Notes: generated by a model from the sequence alone, not told the origin. A stretch of 64,000 nt of DNA from Terriglobia bacterium (GCA_020072785.1 JAIQGG010000003.1:244678-308677), one strand, 5' to 3'; shown: positions 8,683 through 16,744, counted from the stretch's first letter. Program-made: numbers and translations.

Positions 8683-10161
8683 ATGACCGATGAACGCAAG
8701 AAAATGACCACCGCCGCGGGACGCCCCGTGGGCGACAACCAGAATTCCCTCACCGTGGGTCCCCGCGGACCGGTAGTATTTGAAGACTTCCTGCTTTTTG
8801 AAAAGATGGCCCATTTCAACCGCGAGCGCATTCCGGAGCGCATCGTCCATGCCAAGGGTTCCGGCGCTTATGGCTATTTTGTCTGCAACAATCCCGATAT
8901 CCCCCAATATACGGCCGCGAAACTTTTCTCCGCGGTAGGCAAAAAGACGCCGGCGTTCCTGCGCTTTTCGACGGTTGGCGGAGAAAAGGGCTCGGCGGAT
9001 ACCGAGCGTGACCCGCGGGGATTTGCCCTCAAGTTCTACACCGAAGAGGGCAACTGGGACATGACGGGAAACAATACCCCCGTCTTTTTCATCCGCGACC
9101 CCCTGAAGTTCGGGGATTTCATCCACACCCAGAAGCGCGATCCGCAGACGAACCTGAAATCGCCCACGATGATGTGGGACTTCTGGTCGCTCTCGCCGGA
9201 ATCGCTGCATCAAGTGACGATTCTTTTCTCCGATCGCGGAACGCCGGACGGCTACCGGCACATGAACGGCTACAGCAGCCATACGTTCAGCCTGATTAAC
9301 GCAAAGAACGAGCTCTTCTACGTGAAGTGGCACTTCAAGACAAAGCAGGGGATCAAGAATTTCACGCGGGAACAGGCGGCGGAACTGGCGGGCAAGGATC
9401 CGGACTACGCGCAGCGCGACCTGTTCCACGCGATCGCGCAGGGTGACTTCCCGAAGTGGCGCGTGTGCGTGCAGATCATGCCGGAGAAGGATGCGGAGAC
9501 CTATCACATCAATCCCTTTGACCTGACGAAGGTCTGGCCGCACAAGGACTATCCGCTCGTCGAAGTCGGCGAACTGGTACTGAACCGCAACCCCGAGAAC
9601 TATTTTGCCGAGGTTGAGCAGGCGGCCTTTGAACCGAAAAATATCGCACCGGGCATGGGGTTCTCGCCGGATAAGATGCTGCAGGCGCGGCTGATCTCCT
9701 ATCCGGACGCGCACCGCTACCGTCTGGGCGTGAATTATGACGCCCTGCCGGTGAACCGGCCGCAGTGCCCCGTGCACACCTATAACCGCGACGGCGCGAT
9801 GCGCTTTGACGGCAATGCCGGATCGGCGGTGAACTACGAGCCGAACAGTTTCGGCGGGCCTGCGCAGGATTCGCAATATCTCGAGCGGCCGCGGGCGATC
9901 AGCGGGTCAGTGGCGCGGCACGATCATCGTGTGGACAGCGACTACTACACACAGCCCGGAAACCTGTTCCGGCTGATGCCCGCGGATGCCCAGCAGCGGC
10001 TCATCGGCAACCTCGTGGCCAGCATGAAAACGGTTCCGCAGCGCATCCAGGAACTCCAGATTCAGCACTTCTTCAAAGCCGATCCTGCCTACGGAGCCGG
10101 GGTAGCGAGGGGGCTGGGTCTGAACATCGAACAAATCGTCGGCCGCGCGGCAGCAGGCTAG
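8683..10161 (+). CDS. katA: Heme catalase (monofunctional, small-subunit type)
   Basis: A 492-residue monofunctional catalase that dismutates hydrogen peroxide to water and oxygen. Essential residues are present: distal histidine 56 ([13 protein letters not shown]), the asparagine at 130/131 ([17 protein letters not shown]), and the proximal heme tyrosine 340 in [16 protein letters not shown]. The length and absence of a flavodoxin-like C-terminal domain place it with small-subunit catalases. AAGGAG lies seven bases before ATG 8683. The divergent OxyR gene and shared operator imply peroxide induction. No heme-ligand residue is missing. Confidence 0.95.
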   Translation: MTDERKKMTTAAGRPVGDNQNSLTVGPRGPVVFEDFLLFEKMAHFNRERIPERIVHAKGSGAYGYFVCNNPDIPQYTAAKLFSAVGKKTPAFLRFSTVGGEKGSADTERDPRGFALKFYTEEGNWDMTGNNTPVFFIRDPLKFGDFIHTQKRDPQTNLKSPTMMWDFWSLSPESLHQVTILFSDRGTPDGYRHMNGYSSHTFSLINAKNELFYVKWHFKTKQGIKNFTREQAAELAGKDPDYAQRDLFHAIAQGDFPKWRVCVQIMPEKDAETYHINPFDLTKVWPHKDYPLVEVGELVLNRNPENYFAEVEQAAFEPKNIAPGMGFSPDKMLQARLISYPDAHRYRLGVNYDALPVNRPQCPVHTYNRDGAMRFDGNAGSAVNYEPNSFGGPAQDSQYLERPRAISGSVARHDHRVDSDYYTQPGNLFRLMPADAQQRLIGNLVASMKTVPQRIQELQIQHFFKADPAYGAGVARGLGLNIEQIVGRAAAG

Positions 10162-10204
10162 CACCGCGGACGAACATAGACTTCCGATCACAAACAAGCT
10201 GAGG

Positions 10205-10236
10205 AGCAGGAAGTCCGCTTACGCGGATCTCCTGCT
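10205..10236 (+). terminator. Hairpin after catalase gene
   Basis: AGCAGGA (10205-10211) pairs with TCCTGCT (10230-10236), with an inner stem TCCGC/GCGGA around TTAC. It lies 44 bases after the catalase stop. The tail TTCATTCCCTC is only weakly T-rich, so it is a terminator or an mRNA-stabilising hairpin. Confidence 0.45.
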
Positions 10237-10270
10237 TCATTCCCTCGGGACCAGAGAACAGGAGAAAAAC

Positions 10271-10507
10271 ATGAAGAGTTGCTTTGGGACAATATTCCCT
10301 GACTTGACGCAGTTTCATTTCGGAAAAGAGTTGCCCGGCAAGGTCTTTCACCTGCGGGTGAGCACGCTCGGACCCGGGCATCGAGACCGCAATCTCGAAG
10401 TTGCAATGAAGGAATGGGAAGACTGCCAGCAGTGCGAGTTTTTCCGGAGTTGCTACGACTTCTCGAGTGCCAAACTGGCGATGCAGCGCGTCATCTCCAC
10501 GTTCTAA
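10271..10507 (+). CDS. Small cysteine-containing hypothetical protein (78 aa)
   Basis: ATG 10271 follows AGGAGA at good spacing and opens a 78-residue protein beginning MKSCFGTIFPDLTQFHFGKE. The second half carries DCQQCEFFRSCYDFSSAKLAMQ, a CxxC plus a third cysteine five residues on, which could bind a metal or act in redox. It follows the catalase hairpin on the same strand and lies inside the segment bounded by the 90-bp repeats, so an oxidative-stress link is possible but not shown. I do not recognise a named family. Confidence 0.65.
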   Translation: MKSCFGTIFPDLTQFHFGKELPGKVFHLRVSTLGPGHRDRNLEVAMKEWEDCQQCEFFRSCYDFSSAKLAMQRVISTF

Positions 10508-10541
10508 GTTGTCGCCCCTAACACTGGATTAGAAGCACTCT

Positions 10542-10632
10542 TCTCCTTTTCTTCGCGCGCGGCAAGCTCCTGGGCGCAGCGCATCCCCGGCGAAATTTGC
10601 ATCACCTCGGATCGCTCTTGTCGAACGCCGGG
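10542..10632. repeat. Imperfect 90-bp direct repeat, right copy
   Basis: This is the right-hand partner of 7596-7685, about 87% identical in the same orientation. It sits between the small cysteine protein gene and an ArdC-like gene remnant. Confidence 0.75.
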
Positions 10633-10692
10633 CAGCAGCGGAAGGTTGAGGCACATGCCATTCTTCACTTGCGGGAGCGCCCCGCCGGGACA

Positions 10693-10878
10693 ACAAAGCG
10701 CATCCGCCAGCCCGATGCGGAAGCCGTCGCTTTTGTGGTCTGCGACGCCATTGGCCTCAAGGCACAAAATTCCGCGGATTACATTCAACTCTTTTCCGGC
10801 TGCAAAGAAACATTGGCGAAATCATTGGAGCAGGTGCAGCGCGCCGGCGCGGAAATCCTCGCCGCTATCACGCCGTAG
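10693..10878 (+). pseudogene. C-terminal remnant of an ArdC-like ssDNA-binding/antirestriction protein
   Basis: The last 60 or so codons before TAG 10878 read TKRIRQPDAEAVAFVVCDAI, then SADYIQLFSGCKETLAKSLE and a helical end QRAGAEILAAI. This pattern closes many ArdC/DUF955-type proteins carried by plasmids and genomic islands. No plausible start or N-terminal domain precedes it: the frame runs into the 90-bp direct repeat, where only a TTG without a ribosome site is available. I read it as a truncated leftover of a mobile-element gene. The family assignment is by pattern memory and needs a profile search. Confidence 0.55.
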
Positions 10879-10914
10879 TGCCGGTTAGTCGCCGTTTCCA
10901 TCCCTTGAACTTCC

Positions 10915-11646
10915 TCAAGCGCCGTAATCCACGGCGCCCGCCGGGACACTCTTGGCCGGCAGAGGTTTGCTGGCCTTCACCGCGAGGAATGCCGCTCCCC
11001 ATCCACCCAGGATGGACAGCGATCGGTCGTAATGACCCGCCAGCTTGGCGCAGGTGGCTAAGGGCGGGTAATAAACGGCGCCGCGAATGGTTTTCAGGCC
11101 GAGCCCCGCATCCCGAAGAAGAGCGCGCAACTCTCCGGTTGTCCAGAAGTGCGCTTGTTTCCAGAATTCGGAGCCCAGCCACGCGCGCACTCTTCGGCCG
11201 AGCGCCCACGTACTACAGCGCCCGAGTTCCCCGAGCAGGAGCATCCCGCCGGGCCGCAGGACTCGCGCCAACTCGCCCATGACCCGCTTCGGTGACGGAA
11301 CCAGACAAAGTACAGTGATCGCGAGGACGAGGTCGAAGGAAGCATCTTGAAAGGGAAGGGCCTCGACTTGACCTTGGCGCCACGAGATTCCAGCCTTGGA
11401 CAAGCTCTGTTGCTCCCGCTGCCGCGCTGCGACTAACAGGGGACGCGAGCAATCCAGCCCGGTGACGATGGCGCCACGCCGAGAGGCTTCGATCGCGTAA
11501 CTCCCATCGCCGCACCCGGCATCGAGAACGTTCCATCCCCTGAGATCGGGGACTTGCGAGAAAATGGCTTCCTGCTCCAGGCGTTCGGTGATGGATCCTA
11601 GTTCGGATTCTCTCCAATGCGCGTATGCCGTAGGCGTGATGTCCAT
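10915..11646 (-). CDS. Class I SAM-dependent methyltransferase
   Basis: A 243-residue methyltransferase. Motif I is clear (WNVLDAGCGDGSYAIEASRRG, residues about 39-59, with GxGxG variant AGCGDG), followed by the acidic ribose-binding end of strand 2 (VTGLDCS) and the motif VEALPFQDASFDLVLA. It is the last of four closely spaced reverse-strand genes: 18 bases separate it from the DsrE-like gene. Because the upstream genes handle reduced sulfur, a thiol or sulfide acceptor is an attractive guess. The sequence alone only supports a generic UbiE/Methyltransf_11-type enzyme. Confidence 0.8.
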   Translation of the reverse strand: MDITPTAYAHWRESELGSITERLEQEAIFSQVPDLRGWNVLDAGCGDGSYAIEASRRGAIVTGLDCSRPLLVAARQREQQSLSKAGISWRQGQVEALPFQDASFDLVLAITVLCLVPSPKRVMGELARVLRPGGMLLLGELGRCSTWALGRRVRAWLGSEFWKQAHFWTTGELRALLRDAGLGLKTIRGAVYYPPLATCAKLAGHYDRSLSILGGWGAAFLAVKASKPLPAKSVPAGAVDYGA

Positions 11647-11664
11647 GAAGCGCGAGCGGCGTTC

Positions 11665-12015
11665 TCAGAACACGAGGGTTCTGTCGGCGGCCTGAGTCCA
11701 GGCGGTCAACTCATCCATCGAGCTTCGGTGTGTTCCTTCCACCAACATTTCGGGTTTGATTCCGCGCGCGTCCATACAGGACCCGCACACACCGATTTTC
11801 GCGCCCTTCCCCGCAAGAAACTTCAGCATCCGCTCCAGATTGTAATAGCCGCTCGGTGTGCTTTGTCCGTTGACGGCGCAGGAAGCCGCGTCCCCGATCA
11901 AAAAGACCGAGACGGCCGTTCCATCGGATTTCGCCAGCGTGCTCGCCAGCCGCAGGCCGTTGTAGCTGCGTTCCGTGCCATAAGGGGGATCGTTGAGAAT
12001 GAGGAGGTAGCGCAT
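11665..12015 (-). CDS. DsrE/DsrF-like sulfur-relay family protein
   Basis: A 116-residue protein starting at ATG 12015 (MRYLLILNDPPYGTERSYNG). The frame is open 50 codons further upstream, but that would overlap the SQR gene and lacks similarity to the family start. The fold signature is typical of DsrE-like proteins: an N-terminal strand with a PPYG loop, AVSVFLIGDAASCAVNG and a cysteine pair in KIGVCGSCMDARGI. Relatives carry or transfer sulfane sulfur. The gene follows the SQR-like gene by 26 bases, supporting a role in passing on sulfur oxidised by that enzyme. Confidence 0.8.
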   Translation of the reverse strand: MRYLLILNDPPYGTERSYNGLRLASTLAKSDGTAVSVFLIGDAASCAVNGQSTPSGYYNLERMLKFLAGKGAKIGVCGSCMDARGIKPEMLVEGTHRSSMDELTAWTQAADRTLVF

Positions 12016-12041
12016 AAAGCCTCCAGCGAACTCGTGAAAAT

Positions 12042-13280
12042 CTAAACCGCGATGGGAATGCCGTACATCTTGCCCCCGGCCTTCAACATCGCGCCGTACA
12101 ACTCGCGCTTCCAGCCCGGCGGGGATAGCCACCATTTTTCGAGCAGCACTTTGCCGATGTGCCATGCCTTGCCAATCTGCCGCATCTTCACTTGCGGGGA
12201 CGGTTCGGCAAAGAAATTGCCGTAGGCGAATCCGGCGAGGTCTTCGCCTGCCTCCAGCATGCAGTAGCCTTCCCCGCAGAAGGTCTCCGTTGGCTTCCGT
12301 CCTTCAATTTCCGCCACAATTCTGCCTGCGACAATCTCTGCTTGATCGTGAGCAAAGACGCCCGCCTTCGGGAGCAGCAAAGGAACGTCCGGCTTCCAGC
12401 GTCCTGGTATCGGAATGGCCGTTACATCGCCGATGGCAAACACCCGTTCCTGGCTGGTTTCGAGCGTCTGGGCGCTGACGGGCACCCAGCCCGCCGCATT
12501 CGTGAGACCCGCGTCACGCACCAATTGCGGAGCACGATGGGGGGGGATGGCAATCAAGAGGTCGTAATTTTCCACGCCTTGCTGAAAGCGCGCTGTCCTC
12601 GCGGCCGGTTCAACGGCAACCAAGTTGTGCAGCGGATGGAAATGAATGCCTTTCTTTTCGAGAAGCTGCCGCACGGCTCCGCCCAATTCCGGCCCTGCGA
12701 CGGGCATGGGCAGAGCCTCCGGCGTATAGAGATAGATGTCCACCTTGCCCGCAAGGCCGCGCTTGCGGAAGTAATCCGCGATTAGCATCGCCCCTTCATG
12801 CGGCGCGGCGGGACACTTGTAGGGCATGCCAGCCACGACAACCGCGATGCGCCCGCCGGGAAAAGTACGGAGAGCCTCCTGCAATCGCGAAGCTCCTTGA
12901 AATGTATAGAAGCTGTGGGAACCCTCGACCAGTCCGGGAACAAGTTCGGGCGCCAGCTCCGCGCCCAGGGCAATGATCAGATAATCAAAAGAGAACTCCC
13001 CGCTTTTGGTGATGACCCGGCGCGTTTGGAGGTCCACCACCTCTGCGCTGGTGTGGACAAACTCGACTCCGCGGCGCAGCAGGCTCCTCAGCGGACGGCG
13101 CACTTGCTCCGGCTTCCGGTCCCCCGTCATCAGCCAGAGAAAGGATGGGGCAAAAGCATGCTCGGCGTTCCGTTCAATCAAGACAACCTTGTGCTCCATG
13201 GACAATTTCGCGCGCAATTCGTTTGCGGCGATCATGCCGCCCACGCCCCCGCCGAGAATTACGATCGTCTTGGAAGGCAT
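12042..13280 (-). CDS. Sulfide:quinone oxidoreductase-like FAD enzyme
   Basis: A 412-residue flavoprotein with start ATG 13280, preceded by GGGGAGAG. The dinucleotide-binding motif GGGVGGMIAANELR opens it. MPYKCPAAPHEGAML holds the cysteine typical of SQR and flavocytochrome c sulfide dehydrogenase relatives. A second cysteine region lies at FCGEGYCMLEAG and the C-terminal membrane-edge stretch (LLEKWWLSPPGWKRELY) is also SQR-like. The expected reaction is oxidation of sulfide to polysulfide with electrons passed to quinone at the inner membrane. Neighbours (ArsR-rhodanese upstream by 11 bases, DsrE-like downstream) strongly support sulfur chemistry. It could instead be a broader NADH-dehydrogenase-II-like relative. 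Confidence 0.8.
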   Translation of the reverse strand: MPSKTIVILGGGVGGMIAANELRAKLSMEHKVVLIERNAEHAFAPSFLWLMTGDRKPEQVRRPLRSLLRRGVEFVHTSAEVVDLQTRRVITKSGEFSFDYLIIALGAELAPELVPGLVEGSHSFYTFQGASRLQEALRTFPGGRIAVVVAGMPYKCPAAPHEGAMLIADYFRKRGLAGKVDIYLYTPEALPMPVAGPELGGAVRQLLEKKGIHFHPLHNLVAVEPAARTARFQQGVENYDLLIAIPPHRAPQLVRDAGLTNAAGWVPVSAQTLETSQERVFAIGDVTAIPIPGRWKPDVPLLLPKAGVFAHDQAEIVAGRIVAEIEGRKPTETFCGEGYCMLEAGEDLAGFAYGNFFAEPSPQVKMRQIGKAWHIGKVLLEKWWLSPPGWKRELYGAMLKAGGKMYGIPIAV

Positions 13281-13291
13281 ATCTCTCCCCC

Positions 13292-13978
13292 TCATCCGGC
13301 CGCGCGCGATACCATTTCGACCGGAAATCCGCGGGCCTTCCAGTCCGGGAAGCCCTGTTCGAATCGAAAGGCTTTCAAACCTCGGGAACGAAGCAACGCG
13401 ACCGCTTCATCTGCCAGAACGCAATACGGACCCCGGCAGTAGGCGACAATCTCCCGGGTTTTCGGCAGTTCCCGCAAACGGAGCTTCAGTTCCGCAAGCG
13501 GAATCGATCGGGCGCCTGGAATGTGGCCGGCCCCGTATTCCTCCACAGGCCGGACATCGAGAACGATCGCGTTGCCGTTCTTCAGCCGTTTCCTCAACTC
13601 TTCCGTCGTGACTGCCCTCAGCGTGCTGCGATCTTTCAGGAAGGAATGCGCCACGCGGTCAATCTCGGCGATGCGGTCTTCGCCGAGATCCCGCAGCGCC
13701 TGCCACAGGCTGAAAACCCGCTCGTCCGCGAGGCGATATCTCGCATACAGCCCATCTTTCCTGAACTCAATGAGGCGCGCATGCCGCAGCACCTGCAAAT
13801 GTTGTGAGGTATTGGCGGTGGACATCTCCGTCAAACGCGCCAGTTCTTCGACGTTTCGCTCTTTCTGCGCTAACAGTTCGAGCAGTTCCAGGCGCTTGCC
13901 GCTGGCGAGAGCCTTTCCAATGCGGGCGAACTGCTCGAAAAGATTGTCCTTGAACTCTCGTTTGCCTGGTCGGTTCAT
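13292..13978 (-). CDS. ArsR-family regulator fused to a rhodanese domain
   Basis: A 228-residue fusion. Residues about 10-95 form an ArsR winged helix (LFEQFARIGKALASGKRLEL; recognition region LTEMSTANTSQHLQVLRHAR). Residues about 125-225 form a rhodanese domain with active-site loop CRGPYC and the closing FEQGFPDWKARGFPVE. Such fusions sense persulfide or transfer sulfane sulfur and regulate sulfide-oxidation operons. A TTG at 13990 is also in frame, but ATG 13978 fits better: an operator-like inverted repeat and a promoter end just upstream. It heads the operon with the SQR, DsrE-like and methyltransferase genes. Confidence 0.88.
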   Translation of the reverse strand: MNRPGKREFKDNLFEQFARIGKALASGKRLELLELLAQKERNVEELARLTEMSTANTSQHLQVLRHARLIEFRKDGLYARYRLADERVFSLWQALRDLGEDRIAEIDRVAHSFLKDRSTLRAVTTEELRKRLKNGNAIVLDVRPVEEYGAGHIPGARSIPLAELKLRLRELPKTREIVAYCRGPYCVLADEAVALLRSRGLKAFRFEQGFPDWKARGFPVEMVSRAAG

Positions 13979-13983
13979 GCCAC

Positions 13984-14013
13984 TATTCAATCATTCGCTT
14001 GAATACTTGTCAA
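13984..14013 (-). promoter_or_regulatory. Promoter and ArsR-type operator of the sulfur operon
   Basis: On the reverse strand a perfect TTGACA (14013-14008) is followed after 18 bases by TGAATA (13989-13984). Between them lies the inverted repeat ATTCAA-N8-TTGAAT (13985-14004), typical in style of ArsR/SmtB operators. The predicted transcript start falls almost on ATG 13978, so the message may be leaderless. Repressor binding here would occlude polymerase, giving autoregulation. This is motif-based inference. Confidence 0.6.
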
Positions 14014-14094
14014 GCTAGCTGACCAAGCTGTGCCCGTCACTGCAGGAGGCGGGAAGCCCTCGGGGCGGAAGAAGATGCACGAAGGGCGAAGGAC

Positions 14095-15300
14095 TCAGTC
14101 GGTGAAGACGACACCGACCGAGGAGTGGCCCTTGTCCTTGTCGTTTTCGATGCGCACGACGTAGCCGCGCAGGCGCATGGAGCGCACACCCTCGTCGCCC
14201 GGCGTTTCCATGGTCACCTGCAGCTCGGACTGCAGCTTGGGGCTGTGGTTGAGGACGATGAGCGCGCCCTGCAGGGAGAGATCGCGGACCACGGTCTCTT
14301 CCTCGAACATGCGGCCGTCTTCGGTGGTCCCGGTAACCAGGGCGCGGAACTGCGCCTCGCGGCGCAGCGCGGTGCGCGTCCCCGGCAGGTGAATATCCGC
14401 GTGGCTGGCCCCGTCGAGGGTCATGACCATGCCCTCGCTGGCGGCGAAAACGGATTCGCACTGGTCGCGGGCCTGGCGCAGCAGGTTGTCCACCATGCGG
14501 TCGGTGGAGTCCGGGTCGTGGTGAAAGAGCACCAGGGTTTTCACGCCGGCTTCGCGGGCCAGGCGCACGCCCTCGAGCCACGAGGAATGGCCCCAGCCGC
14601 GGCGCGTGGTGGCCAGTTGCTCGGGCGTGTATTGCGCGTCATTAATAAGGATGTCCGCGCCTTCGGCCAGCTCGCGCAGGCTCTTGTCCAGCTCCGGATT
14701 GCCGGGCTCGTTGTCGGTGGCGTAGACGATGGTGCCCGCGGGGGTCTCGATGCGGTAGCCCAGGCTTCCCTGGGGATGGTTGAGCCAGCGCGCGGTGATC
14801 TTGCTGCCGCGAACTTGAAACGATTCCCCGCCTGCGAGTTCCTTGAAGGTGCGCTTGGCGCTCATGGCCGAGAGGTCCACGGGAAAATAGGGCAGGGCCA
14901 TCTGGGCCTCGAAGACCTGCTTGAGGCTGTCGCGCCCAAGAAACTTGGAGCGGAAGCTGTAGAAATGGAATTCGTTGTTCTCCACGTAGAGGGGCGCGAA
15001 AAACGGCAGCCCCTGAATGTGGTCCCAGTGATAGTGGGTGACGAGAATGTGCGTTTCCGCGGTGCTCGAGCCGTTGGGGCTGACCCAGCGGCTGCCCAGC
15101 ATGCGCAACCCCGTGCCGCAATCCAAGATGAATTGCGTGCCGTCCGGGGCGATCAGTTCGAGGCAGGGCGTGTTTCCGCCATAACGCCAGGTGGCCGGGT
15201 CCACCGTGGGGGTCGAGCCGCGCACCCCCCAGAAGCTCAGTTTGGCGATCGGAAAACTCATCGTGCGCGTGCGCAGCCTGGCGCTTTGCCCGGGCCGCAC
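14095..15300 (-). CDS. Metallo-beta-lactamase-fold hydrolase fused to a PilZ-like domain
   Basis: A 401-residue protein. Residues about 18-280 are a metallo-beta-lactamase fold of the phosphodiesterase/RNase Z type: FWGVRGSTP, the metal motif THYHWDHIQG, then WLNHPQGSLGY, YATDNEPG and LFHHDPDS. The C-terminal 110 residues (RREAQFRALVTG, VVRDLSLQGALIVLN, RLRGYVVRIE, GVVFTD) look like a PilZ domain, which binds cyclic di-GMP. GTG 15300 is chosen because GGAAGGGGGAG precedes it; ATG 15261 is an alternative that starts nearer the fold. A c-di-GMP-gated hydrolase is the natural inference; the substrate is unknown. Confidence 0.8.
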   Translation of the reverse strand: MRPGQSARLRTRTMSFPIAKLSFWGVRGSTPTVDPATWRYGGNTPCLELIAPDGTQFILDCGTGLRMLGSRWVSPNGSSTAETHILVTHYHWDHIQGLPFFAPLYVENNEFHFYSFRSKFLGRDSLKQVFEAQMALPYFPVDLSAMSAKRTFKELAGGESFQVRGSKITARWLNHPQGSLGYRIETPAGTIVYATDNEPGNPELDKSLRELAEGADILINDAQYTPEQLATTRRGWGHSSWLEGVRLAREAGVKTLVLFHHDPDSTDRMVDNLLRQARDQCESVFAASEGMVMTLDGASHADIHLPGTRTALRREAQFRALVTGTTEDGRMFEEETVVRDLSLQGALIVLNHSPKLQSELQVTMETPGDEGVRSMRLRGYVVRIENDKDKGHSSVGVVFTD

Positions 15301-15467
15301 ACGCTCCCCCTTCCGGCTTACCGCAGGCTGCGCGGAGCGTGCCGTTACCTCGATGGTAGGCAGCAGCGGGCGAAAGCGTCAATCACAACCCCGCCCGGAA
15401 GTGTCAAACTGCCCACTACGGGACGCCCAAGGCTGCGCCGGCATCCCGGAATGAGTAGAATGAAGCC

Positions 15468-16433
15468 GTGCACGTCCACGACCACGCCGGCGCACACGGC
15501 CATCTCCATGAGCCTGACCATGAGCATGTCCACGCCCACGGCCTGCAGCCCGCCACGCTGGCCTGGGCCATGGTGGTCACCCTCGGCCTGGTGGGCGCGG
15601 AGATTGCCGGCGGCCTGCTGGGCCATTCGGTGGCCCTGCTGAACGACGCCGTGCACAATCTTTCCGACGTGCCCACCCTGGGCCTCTCCTGGCTGGCCAT
15701 GCGCTGGGCGCAGCGGCCCGCGGACCAGGAGCGCACCTTCGGCTACCAGCGCGCGAGTATTCTGGCGGCCTTCACCAATTCCCTGGTGCTGTTGCTGCTG
15801 GCGCTGTGGCTGGGCTACGCAGCGATCGAACGGCTGCGCGCGCCGGTGGCCGTGGTGGAGAGCTGGATGGTGTGGACCTCCCTGCTGGCGCTGGGCGTCA
15901 ACGGCGGGATCACCCTGGCCCTGGTGCGCGGGCGCAGCGACCTCAACCTGCGCAGCATCCTGGTGCACAATTTCGGCGACGCCCTCTCCAATATCGCCAT
16001 TCTCGTTGGCGCTTTCCTGATTCACCGCACCGGAGCCAACTGGATCGATCCGGTACTCGGCCTGGGCATCGGCGCGCTGGTGCTGTGGTCCAGCATCGGC
16101 ATTCTGCGCGAGTCCGCGCACATCCTGCTCGAAGGGCGGCCCGCGGAAACCCGCGTGGCGGACGTGGCCCGCGCGATTCTCTCCGTCCCGGGCGTACAGG
16201 AGGTCCACGACATCCACATCTGGACGCTCGGCGGCGGCTACACCCTGCTGAGCTGCCATGTGCGCATCCCGGACATGCACATGGAGGAGAGCGAGCGCCT
16301 GCTGCAGGCCCTGCAGGAAAAGCTGCGGAAGGAATTCCAGATCCACCACAGCACGGTGCAGTTCGAGCGCGCCGGCCTGCCCGCGCAATCCGGCTACGTG
16401 ATGCCCCAACCGGTTTCCCGGCCGCGGCGGTAA
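15468..16433 (+). CDS. Cation diffusion facilitator (CDF) metal exporter
   Basis: A 321-residue CDF transporter. A histidine-rich N-terminus (HVHDHAGAHGHLHEPDHEH) precedes six helices. Metal-site pairs are present in helix 2 (HNLSDVPTLG) and helix 5 (HNFGDALSN), and both are HxxxD, the pattern of zinc-preferring members. The C-terminal cytoplasmic domain (VPGVQEVHDIHIWTLGGG) is complete. Expected role: efflux of Zn2+ or related divalent ions in exchange for protons. The start is GTG 15468. No metal regulator adjoins it. Confidence 0.92.
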   Translation: MHVHDHAGAHGHLHEPDHEHVHAHGLQPATLAWAMVVTLGLVGAEIAGGLLGHSVALLNDAVHNLSDVPTLGLSWLAMRWAQRPADQERTFGYQRASILAAFTNSLVLLLLALWLGYAAIERLRAPVAVVESWMVWTSLLALGVNGGITLALVRGRSDLNLRSILVHNFGDALSNIAILVGAFLIHRTGANWIDPVLGLGIGALVLWSSIGILRESAHILLEGRPAETRVADVARAILSVPGVQEVHDIHIWTLGGGYTLLSCHVRIPDMHMEESERLLQALQEKLRKEFQIHHSTVQFERAGLPAQSGYVMPQPVSRPRR

Positions 16434-16448
16434 TCCAACTGTTCCGGT

Positions 16449-16468
16449 GTGACCGCGAAGCGGTCAAC
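16449..16468 (+). repeat. Dispersed 20-bp palindrome, copy 2
   Basis: GTGACCGCGAAGCGGTCAAC, 15 bases after the CDF stop codon, with perfect TGACCGC/GCGGTCA arms and GAA loop. Confidence 0.85.
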
Positions 16469-16567
16469 CCCTGCGGCCCTCGCGCCAGGGACTGCCCCGC
16501 ACCCCCCGGCCCGCCCCCGAAGGGCTTCTTCCCCCTTGCATTGCGGATGTGTTATAAACTTCGGGCT

Positions 16568-16744
16568 GTGGATCGTGCAGTGAATTCGGAGCCCGCACCG
16601 CCGGTGGCGGACCAGAAACCGGAGGCGCCGCAGGAAGATGCTTCCTGCTACTGTCCGGTCTGCTCGCAGCGGCTCGGAGCGCACCGCTGCAAGCTGGTCT
16701 GTCCGGTCTGCGGCTACTATATGTCCTGCTCGGACTACTACTGA
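16568..16744 (+). CDS. Small double zinc-ribbon-like protein (58 aa)
   Basis: A very short gene read from GTG 16568 (or GTG 16580). The N-terminal half is proline/glutamate-rich and disordered; the C-terminal half is cysteine-dense: CYCPVCSQRLG, then CKLVCPVCGYYMSC and a terminal DYY. Six or more cysteines in paired CxxC spacing suggest a small zinc ribbon. It ends 72 bases before the STAS gene and is on the same strand. I do not recognise a named family, but the dense metal motif and the strict ending argue for a real conserved protein rather than noise. Confidence 0.65.
   Translation: MDRAVNSEPAPPVADQKPEAPQEDASCYCPVCSQRLGAHRCKLVCPVCGYYMSCSDYY

Noticed and set aside
10597..10878. Intact 93-aa protein gene
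   Set aside because: The apparent start is TTG inside the 90-bp direct repeat; only the last 62 codons look like protein, as the end of a larger family.
16536..16558. Promoter TTGCAT...TATAAA before the zinc-ribbon gene
   Set aside because: The spacer is only about 11 bases, too short for a sigma-70 promoter.
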